Below are positions 54,863-64,000 of a DNA stretch of 64,000 nt, piece by piece; positions within the stretch are counted from its first letter, which is position 1, and each line of letters starts with the position of its first letter. The position numbers were made by a program, and so were the translations under genes. Under the pieces are notes generated by a model, which saw only the letters and a program-made list of their open reading frames with translations, made no database searches and was not told the origin of the DNA. The stretch comes from Vibrio sp. ED004 (GTDB taxonomy: Bacteria > Pseudomonadota > Gammaproteobacteria > Enterobacterales > Vibrionaceae). The stretch is taken from positions 2,976,001-3,040,000 of the forward strand of contig NZ_CP066149.1 in NCBI RefSeq assembly GCF_023206395.1, written 5' to 3'.

Positions 54863-55064
54863 TACCTATAGAAAATGTGTACGTGTCTTATTGACCTAAG
54901 CTGGTGGATATTGAGTCGGTTGCATTCGTCAATGCATCATCAACTCTGAATTATCTGAGATTTACCTCGCTCGACTTCCAATTTTTCTCTATAATATGCC
55001 GCCTATAAAGTAGTGGCGAATCGCTAGTACAGAATAAAACTTACGACAAAACGTGGAGTAAAAG

Positions 55065-55745
55065 ATGCCTTCTCAAAGCCCAGTGATTACGGTTGATGGA
55101 CCAAGTGGTGCAGGTAAAGGTACCCTGTGTATGTTGCTAGCAGATAAGCTAGGCTTTCATCTTCTAGACTCAGGTGCGATCTATCGCGTACTGGCGTTAG
55201 CGGCAATTCATCACGGTGTAGATACTGAATCAGAAGATGCTTTAGTACCGCTTGCCACTCACTTAGACGTACAGTTTATTGCTGAAGGCGACCTAGTTAA
55301 GGTTATCTTAGAAGGCGAAGACGTGTCGGGTGAGCTTCGAAAAGAAGAGACTGGCATGGCGGCTTCAAAAGTTGCTGCTTTACCTCGCGTTCGTGAAGCT
55401 CTGCTTCGTCGTCAACGTGCATTCAGTGCAGCGCCTGGCCTAGTGGCTGATGGCCGTGACATGGGAACGGTTGTGTTCCCTGAAGCTGAAGCGAAAATAT
55501 TTTTAGATGCAAGTGCTGAAGAGCGTGCGAGTCGCCGCCTTAAACAGTTGCAACAGAAGGGGTTAGATGTTAAATTTGACGACCTTTTGAGCGAGATCCA
55601 AGAGCGAGACGACCGAGATCGTAATCGCCCAGTGGCGCCACTTCGCCCTGCAGAGGATGCTCTAGTGCTTGATTCCACCTCAATGAATATTGAGCAGGTA
55701 GTAGAAAAAGCACTACACTATATTGAATCGAAACTAGCTGGGTAA
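55065..55745 (+). CDS. cmk: cytidylate kinase
   Basis: A 226-aa cytoplasmic kinase that phosphorylates CMP and dCMP. The P-loop is [11 protein letters not shown] near the N-terminus; [13 protein letters not shown] and R-D-D-R-D-R-N-R complete the family signature. It precedes rpsA, as in most gamma-proteobacteria. Confidence 0.97.
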   Translation: MPSQSPVITVDGPSGAGKGTLCMLLADKLGFHLLDSGAIYRVLALAAIHHGVDTESEDALVPLATHLDVQFIAEGDLVKVILEGEDVSGELRKEETGMAASKVAALPRVREALLRRQRAFSAAPGLVADGRDMGTVVFPEAEAKIFLDASAEERASRRLKQLQQKGLDVKFDDLLSEIQERDDRDRNRPVAPLRPAEDALVLDSTSMNIEQVVEKALHYIESKLAG

Positions 55746-55851
55746 TTCTACCCGGCTGGCAAGAACGTTGGTCGCAAGGATGATGACCGGCGAATTTATC
55801 AACCCCATGCGGTAGGATACCCATGGACGTTTAATTATTGAAGATTAAATA
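55746..55851 (+). promoter_or_regulatory. rpsA leader with probable autoregulation
   Basis: The leader before rpsA has no strong ribosome site, only GAAG about 8 bases before the ATG. In E. coli the rpsA leader likewise lacks a good site, relies on folded RNA and is repressed by excess S1. Pairing segments such as GGGTA/TACCC near 55740-55755 can be seen, but the full fold was not worked out. Confidence 0.5.
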
Positions 55852-57522
55852 ATGACTGAATCTTTTGCTCAACTCTTTGAAGAGTTTCTAAACGAAACAG
55901 AATTCCAACAAGGCAGCATCGTTAAAGGTACTGTAGTAGCTATCGAGAACGGTTTCGTTCTTGTAGACGCTGGTCTTAAGTCTGAATCTGCTATCCCTGC
56001 TGAACAATTCAAGAACGCTGCTGGCGAACTTGAAGTTGAAGTTGGTGCTGAAGTAGACGTAGCTCTAGACGCTGTTGAAGATGGTTTCGGTGAGACTCAA
56101 CTTTCTCGTGAGAAAGCTAAGCGCCACGAAGCTTGGATCGTACTTGAGAAAGCTTGCGAAGAAGCTGAAACTGTTGTTGGTATCATCAACGGTAAAGTTA
56201 AAGGCGGTTTCACTGTTGAACTTAACGGTATCCGTGCTTTCCTTCCAGGTTCTCTAGTAGACGTACGTCCTATCCGTGACACTGCTCACCTAGAAAACAA
56301 AGAGCTAGAGTTCAAAGTAATCAAGCTAGACCAGAAGCGTAACAACGTTGTTGTTTCTCGTCGTGCTGTTATCGAATCTGAAAACAGTGTTGAGCGTGAC
56401 GAACTTCTTGAAACTCTACAAGAAGGTACTGAAGTTAAAGGTATCGTTAAGAACCTTACTGACTACGGTGCATTCGTTGACCTTGGCGGTGTTGACGGTC
56501 TTCTACATATCACAGATATGGCTTGGAAGCGCGTTAAGCACCCATCAGAGATCGTTAACGTTGGTGACGAAATCCTAGTTAAAGTTCTTAAGTTCGATCG
56601 TGAGCGCACTCGTGTTTCACTAGGTCTTAAGCAACTAGGCGAAGATCCATGGGTAGCAATCGCTAAGCGTTACCCAGAAGGTCACAAGCTTTCTGGTCGT
56701 GTTACTAACCTAACTGACTACGGCTGCTTCGTTGAAATCGAAGAAGGCGTTGAAGGTCTAGTACACGTTTCTGAAATGGATTGGACTAACAAGAACATCC
56801 ACCCTTCTAAAGTTGTTAATGTTGGCGACGAAGTTGAGGTTATGGTTCTTGATATCGACGAAGAACGTCGTCGTATCTCTCTAGGTCTGAAACAGTGTAA
56901 AGCTAACCCATGGCAGTCATTTGCAGAAATGCAAGCTAAGGGCGACAAAGTTACTGGTAAGATCAAGTCTATCACTGACTTTGGTATCTTCATCGGTCTA
57001 GAAGGCGGTATCGACGGTCTTGTACACCTATCTGACATTTCTTGGAATGTTGCTGGCGAAGACGCTGTACGTGAGTACAAGAAAGGCGACGAAATCTCAG
57101 CAGTTGTTCTAGCAGTAGATGCAGAGCGTGAGCGTATTTCTCTTGGCGTTAAGCAAATGGAAAACGACCCGTTCAACGCATACGTTGCTGACAACAAGAA
57201 AGGTGTTCTTGTAAACGGTACTGTTACTGCAGTTGACGCGAAAGGCGCTACTATCGAGCTAATCGAAGGCGTTGAAGGTTACATCCGCGCTTCTGAAGTT
57301 TCTCGCGACCGTATCGAAGATGCATCTCTAATCCTAAGCGTTGGCGACAGCGTTGAAGCGAAGTTCACTGGTGTAGACCGTAAGAACCGCGTAATCAACC
57401 TATCTATCAAAGCTAAAGATGAAGCTGATGAGCAAGAAGCAATGGCTTCACTGAACAAGTCTGAAGAAGGCGCGTTCGGTAACGCAATGGCAGACGCATT
57501 CAAAGCTGCTAAAGGCGAATAA
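55852..57522 (+). CDS. rpsA: 30S ribosomal protein S1
   Basis: A 556-aa ribosomal protein with six S1 (OB-fold) RNA-binding repeats. The first two bind the ribosome, the rest bind mRNA. Repeats are marked by the pattern G-x-V-x-x-x-x-D-Y-G-x-F-V/I followed by G-L-V/L-H-x-S/T-D/E-M/I, seen at about 195, 280, 365 and 450. Codon use is strongly biased to a few codons, as expected of a highly expressed gene. It ends with its own terminator. Confidence 0.98.
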   Translation: MTESFAQLFEEFLNETEFQQGSIVKGTVVAIENGFVLVDAGLKSESAIPAEQFKNAAGELEVEVGAEVDVALDAVEDGFGETQLSREKAKRHEAWIVLEKACEEAETVVGIINGKVKGGFTVELNGIRAFLPGSLVDVRPIRDTAHLENKELEFKVIKLDQKRNNVVVSRRAVIESENSVERDELLETLQEGTEVKGIVKNLTDYGAFVDLGGVDGLLHITDMAWKRVKHPSEIVNVGDEILVKVLKFDRERTRVSLGLKQLGEDPWVAIAKRYPEGHKLSGRVTNLTDYGCFVEIEEGVEGLVHVSEMDWTNKNIHPSKVVNVGDEVEVMVLDIDEERRRISLGLKQCKANPWQSFAEMQAKGDKVTGKIKSITDFGIFIGLEGGIDGLVHLSDISWNVAGEDAVREYKKGDEISAVVLAVDAERERISLGVKQMENDPFNAYVADNKKGVLVNGTVTAVDAKGATIELIEGVEGYIRASEVSRDRIEDASLILSVGDSVEAKFTGVDRKNRVINLSIKAKDEADEQEAMASLNKSEEGAFGNAMADAFKAAKGE

Positions 57523-57539
57523 TTTAATTTTTCGCTAAG

Positions 57540-57568
57540 AAAGGAGCCGTAAGGCTCCTTTTTTTTTG
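57540..57568 (+). terminator. terminator of rpsA
   Basis: AAGGAGCC and GGCTCCTT form a perfect 8-bp stem around GTAA, followed by eight T. Confidence 0.95.
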
Positions 57569-57622
57569 CTTATTTTTCCGATAGGTCTATAATTTCTAAA
57601 AAGAAAACCAACGAGGGTAACT

Positions 57623-57907
57623 ATGACTAAGTCTGAATTGATTGAAAGACTGTGCGCTGAGCAAACGCATCTTTCTGCAAAAGAAATTGAAGACGCTGTA
57701 AAAGACATTTTAGAGCATATGGCTTCAACACTAGAAAGTGGTGATCGAATCGAAATTCGCGGTTTTGGCAGCTTTTCTCTGCATTATCGTGAGCCTCGTG
57801 TTGGACGTAACCCAAAGACTGGTGACAAAGTAGAGTTAGAAGGTAAATACGTTCCTCACTTCAAACCAGGTAAAGAGCTGCGTGAACGAGTAAACTCAGG
57901 AATGTAG
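57623..57907 (+). CDS. ihfB: integration host factor subunit beta
   Basis: A 94-aa HU/IHF-family protein that pairs with IhfA and bends DNA sharply. R-G-F-G-S-F-S and the arm [10 protein letters not shown] are conserved; the Pro between Asn and Lys is the residue that intercalates DNA. Length equals E. coli IhfB. It lies between rpsA and lapA with its own terminator. Confidence 0.97.
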   Translation: MTKSELIERLCAEQTHLSAKEIEDAVKDILEHMASTLESGDRIEIRGFGSFSLHYREPRVGRNPKTGDKVELEGKYVPHFKPGKELRERVNSGM

Positions 57908-57926
57908 CCTACTTATCGGAATTAAG

Positions 57927-57960
57927 AAAAGCGGCATACTATAATGTATGCCGCTTTTTT
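57927..57960 (+). terminator. terminator of ihfB
   Basis: AAAAGCGGCATAC and GTATGCCGCTTTT form a perfect 13-bp stem around TATAAT, with a T-run. Confidence 0.93.
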
Positions 57961-58036
57961 ATGACCATAATATGGTGGTCTGATTAGTAATTTTCCTGCA
58001 TAATCGTACAGCTAACCAACCAATGAGTGATGAACT

Positions 58037-58309
58037 ATGAAAATTATAAAAATAGTCGCCGTTATCGCACTTTTCCTAATTGCACTGGCTTTAGGCTCTC
58101 AAAACCAAACAACTGTGAATTTCAACTATCTGCTTGCACAAGGTGACTTCCATTTATCAAGTTTATTAGGTGTTGTATTCGTTTCAGGCTTTGGCCTTGC
58201 TTGGTTAGTCTTTGGTAACATGCACATGCGGTCTCAGCTAAAAATTCATCGCTTGAAGAAGCAACTCAATAAGCAATCAAAGCAGGTCGCTGCTGATACT
58301 AAAGCTTAA
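58037..58309 (+). CDS. lapA: lipopolysaccharide assembly protein A
   Basis: A 90-aa inner-membrane protein with two helices (about 4-22 and 42-65) and a basic cytoplasmic tail. The N-terminal half has G-S-Q-N-Q-T-T-V-N-F-N-Y, typical of LapA (DUF1049). It lies 12 bases upstream of lapB, its partner in LPS control. Confidence 0.92.
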   Translation: MKIIKIVAVIALFLIALALGSQNQTTVNFNYLLAQGDFHLSSLLGVVFVSGFGLAWLVFGNMHMRSQLKIHRLKKQLNKQSKQVAADTKA

Positions 58310-58321
58310 AGGCTATATTTG

Positions 58322-59497
58322 ATGTTAGAGTTACTGTTCTTACTTTTGCCTATCGCAGCCGCTTATGGTTGGTATATGGGTAATCGTAACGCTCAGCAAG
58401 AAAAACAAAAACAATCACACCAGATCTCCCGTCAATACGTGACGGGTTTGAACCTATTACTGTCAGACCAATCTGACAAAGCGGTTGATCACTTCATCGA
58501 GCTACTTCAAGTAGACAATGAAACCATCGATACTCATTTGGCTTTGGGCAACTTGTTCCGTTCAAGAGGCGAAGTCGACCGCGCTATTCGCATTCACCAA
58601 AACCTTATCTCTCGTTCGGGGTTAACGCTCGATCAGAAAAACCTCGCACTACAACAATTAGCTAAAGACTATATGGTCTCTGGCTTTCTTGATCGCGCCG
58701 AAAAAATCTTTGAACAGCTTGTAGAAGAACCCGATCATAAAGAAGGTGCTTTGCAACAGTTGGTTGCTATTTATCAGCAAACACGTGAGTGGAACAAAGC
58801 TATCCATTACGGAAATATCTTAGTTAAACTCGGTAAGAAGAAAATGAAGATGCGTGCCACAGTCGCGCATTTCTGGTGTGAGCTTGCGATGCAAGAACAA
58901 GCTGATGGTAACCGCTCTAAAGCGCTGCAACACTTCAAGAAGGCTCTGTCTGAGGACCCTAAATGTGTTCGTGCTAGCATTGCTTTAGGTAAGTTCCATT
59001 TAGCGAACGAAGATTACCAAAAGACCATCGATTGTCTTGAATCGGTACTCGAGCAAGATATCGACTTCATTAGTGAGGTGTTGCCAACCCTTGCTGAGTG
59101 TTACCACAAGCTTGGACAAGAAGCTCAACTGGTCGAATTCCTTAAAGCGTGTATTCAGAAGAAAGCCGGCGTATCTGCGGAACTGATGCTTGCTCAATTA
59201 GTTGCTCACCATGAAGATGTTGGCTCTGCTCAAGAGCTACTGACCAAGCAACTTGTTAAAAACCCAACCATGAAAGGCTTCTATCGATTAATCGATTATC
59301 ACCTAGCAGAAGCAGAAGAAGGTCGAGCGAAAGATAGTTTAACCACGCTTCAATCCATGGTTGGTGAGCAGCTTAAAGTTAAGCCTCATTACCGTTGCCG
59401 CCAGTGTGGTTTCTCAACACACTCAATGTATTGGCACTGCCCTTCATGTAAAGGGTGGGGAACGATCAAGCCTATTCGTGGGCTTGATGGTGAATAG
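58322..59497 (+). CDS. lapB: lipopolysaccharide assembly protein B
   Basis: A 391-aa inner-membrane TPR protein that guides FtsH to degrade LpxC and so sets LPS synthesis. One N-terminal helix (M-L-E-L-L-F-L-L-L-P) is followed by about nine TPR repeats (for example L-G-N-L-F-R-S-R-G-E-V-D-R-A-I) and a C-terminal rubredoxin-like zinc module with C-R-Q-C and C-P-S-C. It ends I-R-G-L-D-G. The ATG at 58322 is preferred to the TTG one codon upstream by analogy with E. coli LapB. Confidence 0.95.
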   Translation: MLELLFLLLPIAAAYGWYMGNRNAQQEKQKQSHQISRQYVTGLNLLLSDQSDKAVDHFIELLQVDNETIDTHLALGNLFRSRGEVDRAIRIHQNLISRSGLTLDQKNLALQQLAKDYMVSGFLDRAEKIFEQLVEEPDHKEGALQQLVAIYQQTREWNKAIHYGNILVKLGKKKMKMRATVAHFWCELAMQEQADGNRSKALQHFKKALSEDPKCVRASIALGKFHLANEDYQKTIDCLESVLEQDIDFISEVLPTLAECYHKLGQEAQLVEFLKACIQKKAGVSAELMLAQLVAHHEDVGSAQELLTKQLVKNPTMKGFYRLIDYHLAEAEEGRAKDSLTTLQSMVGEQLKVKPHYRCRQCGFSTHSMYWHCPSCKGWGTIKPIRGLDGE

Positions 59498-59528
59498 ATT
59501 TGTGGTCATTTTAAGACCAAATTTTTAA

Positions 59529-59552
59529 TTGCAGCTTTCGGGCTGCATTTTT
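59529..59552 (+). terminator. terminator of lapAB
   Basis: TGCAGC and GCTGCA pair around TTTCGG and are followed by TTTTTAT. A second small hairpin, TGGTC/GACCA followed by AATTTTT, lies just before it. Confidence 0.75.
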
Positions 59553-59627
59553 ATGACTGTTATTTATCACCCGCTATGTGTAGGTGAGTAAATGTTTTGT
59601 AGAAAGTTAACTGCGTTAGGAGATGAA

Positions 59628-60323
59628 ATGAACGACCAAAAAATCATTGTAGCCTTGGATTATGACAACCAAGCGGATGCGTTAGCCTTTGTTGATCGTA
59701 TTGACCCAGCATCTTGCCGCTTAAAAGTCGGCAAAGAGATGTTTACCTTGTTTGGCCCTGAGTTTGTTCGTGAATTACATAAGCGTGGTTTCTCAGTATT
59801 CTTAGACCTTAAATTCCACGACATTCCTAACACATGTTCAAAAGCAGTGCGCGCTGCTGCTGAACTTGGCGTATGGATGGTGAACGTACACGCAAGTGGC
59901 GGTGAGCGCATGATGACGGCTTCTCGCGAAATCTTAGAACCGTATGGTAAAGATCGCCCGCTGCTTATTGGTGTGACTGTACTAACCAGTATGGAACAGT
60001 CTGATCTAGCGGGTATCGGTTTAAACCTAGAGCCACAACAGCAAGTAATGCGCTTGGCTTCTCTTACTAAAAACTCTGGTCTAGACGGTGTGGTATGTTC
60101 AGCACAAGAGGCTTCATTGTTGAAAGGTGCACTTGGTCAGGAGTTTAAACTAGTGACTCCAGGTATTCGCCCTGTAGGTGCTGATGTTGGTGACCAGAAG
60201 CGTATCATGACGCCTTCTAAAGCGATTGAGTCAGGTTCTGACTACCTAGTTATCGGTCGTCCAATTACTCAAGCTATAGACCCAGCAGCGGTTCTTGCTG
60301 AGATTAACGGTACTCTAGCTTAA
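59628..60323 (+). CDS. pyrF: orotidine 5'-phosphate decarboxylase
   Basis: A 231-aa enzyme for the last step of UMP synthesis. The catalytic segment [12 protein letters not shown] has the Asp-Lys-Asp pattern, and V-T-P-G-I-R-P and V-I-G-R-P-I-T bind the phosphate. The ATG at 59628 follows AGGAGAT; an upstream in-frame ATG at 59592 adds residues outside the family. It follows lapAB, as in enterobacteria. Confidence 0.97.
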   Translation: MNDQKIIVALDYDNQADALAFVDRIDPASCRLKVGKEMFTLFGPEFVRELHKRGFSVFLDLKFHDIPNTCSKAVRAAAELGVWMVNVHASGGERMMTASREILEPYGKDRPLLIGVTVLTSMEQSDLAGIGLNLEPQQQVMRLASLTKNSGLDGVVCSAQEASLLKGALGQEFKLVTPGIRPVGADVGDQKRIMTPSKAIESGSDYLVIGRPITQAIDPAAVLAEINGTLA

Positions 60324-60351
60324 GTTTCTCTTATAGCTAGCGATACGAATA

Positions 60352-60381
60352 AAGAAGGCCAGCAAATTGCTGGCTTTCTTG
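60352..60381. terminator. terminator between pyrF and miaE
   Basis: AAGAAGGCCAGC and GCTGGCTTTCTT form a 12-bp stem (one G-T wobble) around AAATT, between convergent genes. Confidence 0.85.
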
Positions 60382-60426
60382 TTTGTTTTCGAGAAACAGA
60401 GCTTGTTTGGGCTCGGTTGGCTTAAC

Positions 60427-61182
60427 TTAAACCGGCGCACCACTATGGAATTTAAAGTCACTGTCGTCTGAAGTGATCAGGTCAGCTTCTACTTGAGCAA
60501 AGTGAGCAATACGTTCAGAGATATCTTTCCCTGCGATCTGCTCTGCTAGTTCAAGGTAATCTTGATAGTGACGCGCTTCTGAACGAAGTAGAGACACGTA
60601 AAACTTCTCCATGTCTTCTTCTAAGAAAGGAGCCAATTTAGCGAAGCGTTCACAAGAACGAGCCTCAATAAACGCACCGATGATCAGCTTATCAACCAGA
60701 GCATCTGGTTCGTAAGTTTTAACTTGCTTGATCAACCCCTTCGCGTAACGACCCGCTTCAATCGGTTGGTAAGTCACGCCTTTCTTTTCCATCAACTCCA
60801 TCACTTGATAGAAATGATGCAGTTCTTCTTTAATCAGTAGAACCATTTTATCGATAAGGTCAGCTCCGTAATTACAGCCTTCTTTCGCTGTGATTTGCTT
60901 TGATACGTTGCTTTTACCACGAAGTGACTCTAGATCTCCGATACGACGATAAGCAAACTGCTCGTATGGCAAGATCCACTCATTCAGTTGCTTGGCACTC
61001 TCTTTATCAACCGCGTACTTACGGATAAGAAACAGGGCGCTTTGAGCCGCTTTTAGCTCACAAAGCATGTGGTCACGAAGAATGATGTGAAGGTTTTCTG
61101 GCTTTTTGGCTTCATCGATCCATGAATCTGGCGTTTCGGCTTTAAGAAAGGAGTGAATTGGAGCTAATAGTTCTTGATACAT
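60427..61182 (-). CDS. miaE: tRNA-(ms2io6A37) hydroxylase
   Basis: A 251-aa non-haem di-iron enzyme that hydroxylates the isopentenyl group of modified A37 in tRNA. Iron-ligand type motifs in a ferritin-like bundle are visible: D-H-M-L-C-E-L-K-A-A, K-E-E-L-H-H-F and F-I-E-A-R-S-C-E-R, then R-S-E-A-R-H. The ATG at 61182 (M-Y-Q-E-L-L-A-P-I) is favoured over a GTG at 61221. It stands alone between terminators. Confidence 0.93.
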   Translation of the reverse strand: MYQELLAPIHSFLKAETPDSWIDEAKKPENLHIILRDHMLCELKAAQSALFLIRKYAVDKESAKQLNEWILPYEQFAYRRIGDLESLRGKSNVSKQITAKEGCNYGADLIDKMVLLIKEELHHFYQVMELMEKKGVTYQPIEAGRYAKGLIKQVKTYEPDALVDKLIIGAFIEARSCERFAKLAPFLEEDMEKFYVSLLRSEARHYQDYLELAEQIAGKDISERIAHFAQVEADLITSDDSDFKFHSGAPV

Positions 61183-61267
61183 GGTCGGGGAAAGTTTGTT
61201 GATAATGCGGGATTTTATCACAGCTCACTAGATCTCCCTATACGGAGAAAGGAAATTAACTAGGTAC

Positions 61268-61306
61268 AAAAAAGGCCGCCTATTTAAGCAAATAAGGCGG
61301 CCTTTT
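61268..61306 (-). terminator. terminator of the coiled-coil membrane protein gene
   Basis: AAAAGGCCGCCT and AGGCGGCCTTTT pair in a long GC-rich stem with one bulge and a loop of about 14 bases, 20 bases beyond the minus-strand stop. Confidence 0.9.
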
Positions 61307-61324
61307 CTTGTTTGGGTTAGACGA

Positions 61325-62089
61325 TTACCATTTCTTCTTCTGACCGAATAGAGCATCCATATCGTCGTCACGCTCTTTAGATTCCATCTGTTGTAAATCT
61401 TGCGCGTTTTTATCTTGGCGCTTCTGATCAAGGTCGTTAAGCATCTGCTGAAGCTTCTCTTTTGCTTGATTAGAGTATGAGTCGTTTTTGGTTGCTAACG
61501 CATCAATGCCTTTACGCAGTAACTGAATTGCTGTGCCTGGTTGGCCGCGTGAAATTGAGTCGTTTGCACGTTTGATAACGTTCTCGATGTTAATACGAAT
61601 TTGAATTGTCTCGAGACGAGCGTTCTCAACCACATAAGCTTGGGTTTCAAAACGACCTTTGTTGTGTTCATTACGGACTGTATCGCGAAGGCGTTTGACT
61701 AGCTTAAGCATCATGATCGCTTGCTTATCACTGCTTGGTACGCGGAAAGCTGTACTTTCGCCACCTTGGTAGTTCTCTTTAAGCTGAGTGATTTGCTGCT
61801 TCACGCTTTCGATACGTTGAGCGAGTTGCTTATTTTTAGGGTCGAGCTGATACATATTTTCTAATGCATCAAGAATTCGATTATTTAAGCATACAAGAAG
61901 ATCTTGGCTAAACGGCATATGGTGGGCATTACCAATCAGCTCTTCAGTTCCGTCAATAATGGTTAGATAACGAGAAGCTTCCTGTTTCTTCGCTGTTTCT
62001 ACCTTAACTTTGTATTGAAGCATGATGTTGTAGCCTAAAACCAACACCAAAAGAACGGCTACTAAGGCGATTATTAAACCAATATTCAT
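61325..62089 (-). CDS. membrane-anchored coiled-coil protein, unknown
   Basis: A 254-aa protein with one N-terminal helix (about 3-22) and a long, mainly helical cytoplasmic part rich in Gln, Lys and Glu, ending in a hydrophilic region with D-D-D-M-D-A-L-F-G. Heptad-like patterns at about 80-110 suggest coiled coil, and G-Q-P-G-T-A-I-Q-L-L-R-K-G-I is TPR-like. It lies between miaE and cysB, divergent from cysB. No function is known to me. Confidence 0.75.
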   Translation of the reverse strand: MNIGLIIALVAVLLVLVLGYNIMLQYKVKVETAKKQEASRYLTIIDGTEELIGNAHHMPFSQDLLVCLNNRILDALENMYQLDPKNKQLAQRIESVKQQITQLKENYQGGESTAFRVPSSDKQAIMMLKLVKRLRDTVRNEHNKGRFETQAYVVENARLETIQIRINIENVIKRANDSISRGQPGTAIQLLRKGIDALATKNDSYSNQAKEKLQQMLNDLDQKRQDKNAQDLQQMESKERDDDMDALFGQKKKW

Positions 62090-63386
<1,297 letters not shown>

Positions 63387-63414
63387 TCTCAACGTGCAAA
63401 TCTAGATTCTAATT

Positions 63415-63439
63415 CGGCCTGTCTCTACAGGCCGTTTTT
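63415..63439 (+). terminator. terminator of cysB
   Basis: CGGCCTGT and ACAGGCCG form a perfect 8-bp stem around CTCT, followed by TTTTT. Confidence 0.93.
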
Positions 63440-63535
63440 CTATCTGATTTCGAACTCTCTTTACTGCTCTCTTTTATATCGAGCCTTTCCATTTCCGTTT
63501 GTTACCCCTACAATCCTCGCACCATAGGGGGAAGC

Positions 63536-64000
63536 ATGCATTCACGATTTAAAATACTCGACTCATTCTTGTTAGAGCACCAGGTTTACTGGCGTTCAGA
63601 GCCTTTCCACCTATGCCAAACTCAGCAACAACCTTGGGTTGATGTGAATCGCCCGCTTGTCGATTGGTTGGATAGATTGAGTATTGAGAATATTCAGATT
63701 CTAAAAGAGCAGCCTCAAGTGTTGGCCGAAGAGCTTATTGGTTTTCTTCCCGAGTTAGAGGAGGCGAATCAAAGCATTCAGTTCACTACCACAGCTCTTA
63801 AAGGGTTAACACTTCCACGAGGTACCGAAGATGGTATTCCGGGAAGAAAGCTACAACAGATTGTTTCGATGGGCGAGGCTTCGCTTGAACATCATCATGG
63901 CAAAGAGTGGTTGGAGTGGTGTTCTGGAAAAGGCTTCCTTGGTCGAATCTTATCTCAACAATCGAAGCAAAAAGTGACCAGCTTCGAATGGCAACAATCG
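63536..64000 (+). CDS. SAM-dependent methyltransferase, N-terminal part
   Basis: The first 155 codons of a gene that runs off the window. A GGGGGAAG ribosome site precedes the ATG at 63536. The sequence has G-I-P-G-R-K-L-Q-Q-I near residue 103 and W-C-S-G-K-G-F-L-G-R-I-L near 130, the glycine-rich SAM-binding motif of the Methyltransf_32-type family in which the D/E-x-G-x-G-x-G loop is replaced by C-S-G-K-G. Substrate unknown. The N-terminal 100 residues carry no recognised domain. Confidence 0.75.
   Translation, partial: MHSRFKILDSFLLEHQVYWRSEPFHLCQTQQQPWVDVNRPLVDWLDRLSIENIQILKEQPQVLAEELIGFLPELEEANQSIQFTTTALKGLTLPRGTEDGIPGRKLQQIVSMGEASLEHHHGKEWLEWCSGKGFLGRILSQQSKQKVTSFEWQQS

Noticed and set aside
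56718..57197. A 159-codon open frame antisense to rpsA
   Set aside because: The Ser/Arg/Pro-rich product is what the strongly biased rpsA codons give on the other strand; not a gene.

Overview
The window looks like a chromosomal segment of a marine gamma-proteobacterium of the genus Vibrio, probably near the V. splendidus group. The genus call rests on gene order and protein character: the hinT-ycfL-lpoB-thiK-ycfP-ndh, mfd-PilZ-lolCDE-comEC-msbA-lpxK-kdsB and cmk-rpsA-ihfB-lapAB-pyrF blocks, plus the Vibrio proteins CsiV and a VC1899-like DUF1887 protein. The species call is inference only. No rRNA, tRNA, CRISPR array or prophage was seen.

Layout. 1-374: tail of an RND efflux pump. 1103-5873: cyoABCDE, a cytochrome bo-type quinol oxidase operon with its haem O synthase. 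5991-8335: an AT-rich accessory patch on the minus strand, made of a WYL-domain regulator, two small membrane proteins and a compact S26 signal peptidase. 8801-12120: a membrane fusion protein with an inner-membrane partner, divergent from a LysR regulator. 12325-14791: gloA-nemA electrophile detoxification genes and a DMT exporter. 14872-16533: a marR-cytochrome b561 operon divergent from a cytochrome c'-like gene, with a 46-bp near-perfect palindrome between them. 16640-20441: an outer-membrane barrel protein, ppiB, a TetR regulator and ybiB.

20512-21824: an IS110/IS1111-type insertion sequence lying inside what looks like the ybiB transcription terminator, with a structured 3' non-coding end that probably encodes its guide RNA. 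21924-27490: small unknown genes, a CBS protein, a MATE pump and a zinc/cadmium/lead P-type ATPase behind a MerR-type promoter. 27772-32098: uridine phosphorylase, an orphan CARF-nuclease (DUF1887) and a chemoreceptor. 32375-38939: hinT to ndh. 39052-44627: an acetyltransferase, csiV, mfd and a PilZ-like gene. 44855-54788: lolCDE (lipoprotein release), comEC (DNA uptake), msbA/lpxK/kdsB (LPS synthesis and export) and a Trm112-like gene. 55065-60323: cmk, rpsA, ihfB, lapAB and pyrF. 60427-64000: miaE, a coiled-coil membrane protein, cysB and the start of a methyltransferase gene.

Much of the window serves envelope biogenesis (LpoB, CsiV, LolCDE, MsbA, LpxK, KdsB, LapAB) and aerobic electron transfer (Cyo, Ndh, b561, c'). 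The items most worth a second look are the IS1111-type element with its candidate guide RNA and terminator target, the WYL/S26-peptidase patch, the stand-alone CARF nuclease, and the long palindrome between the b561 and c' genes.
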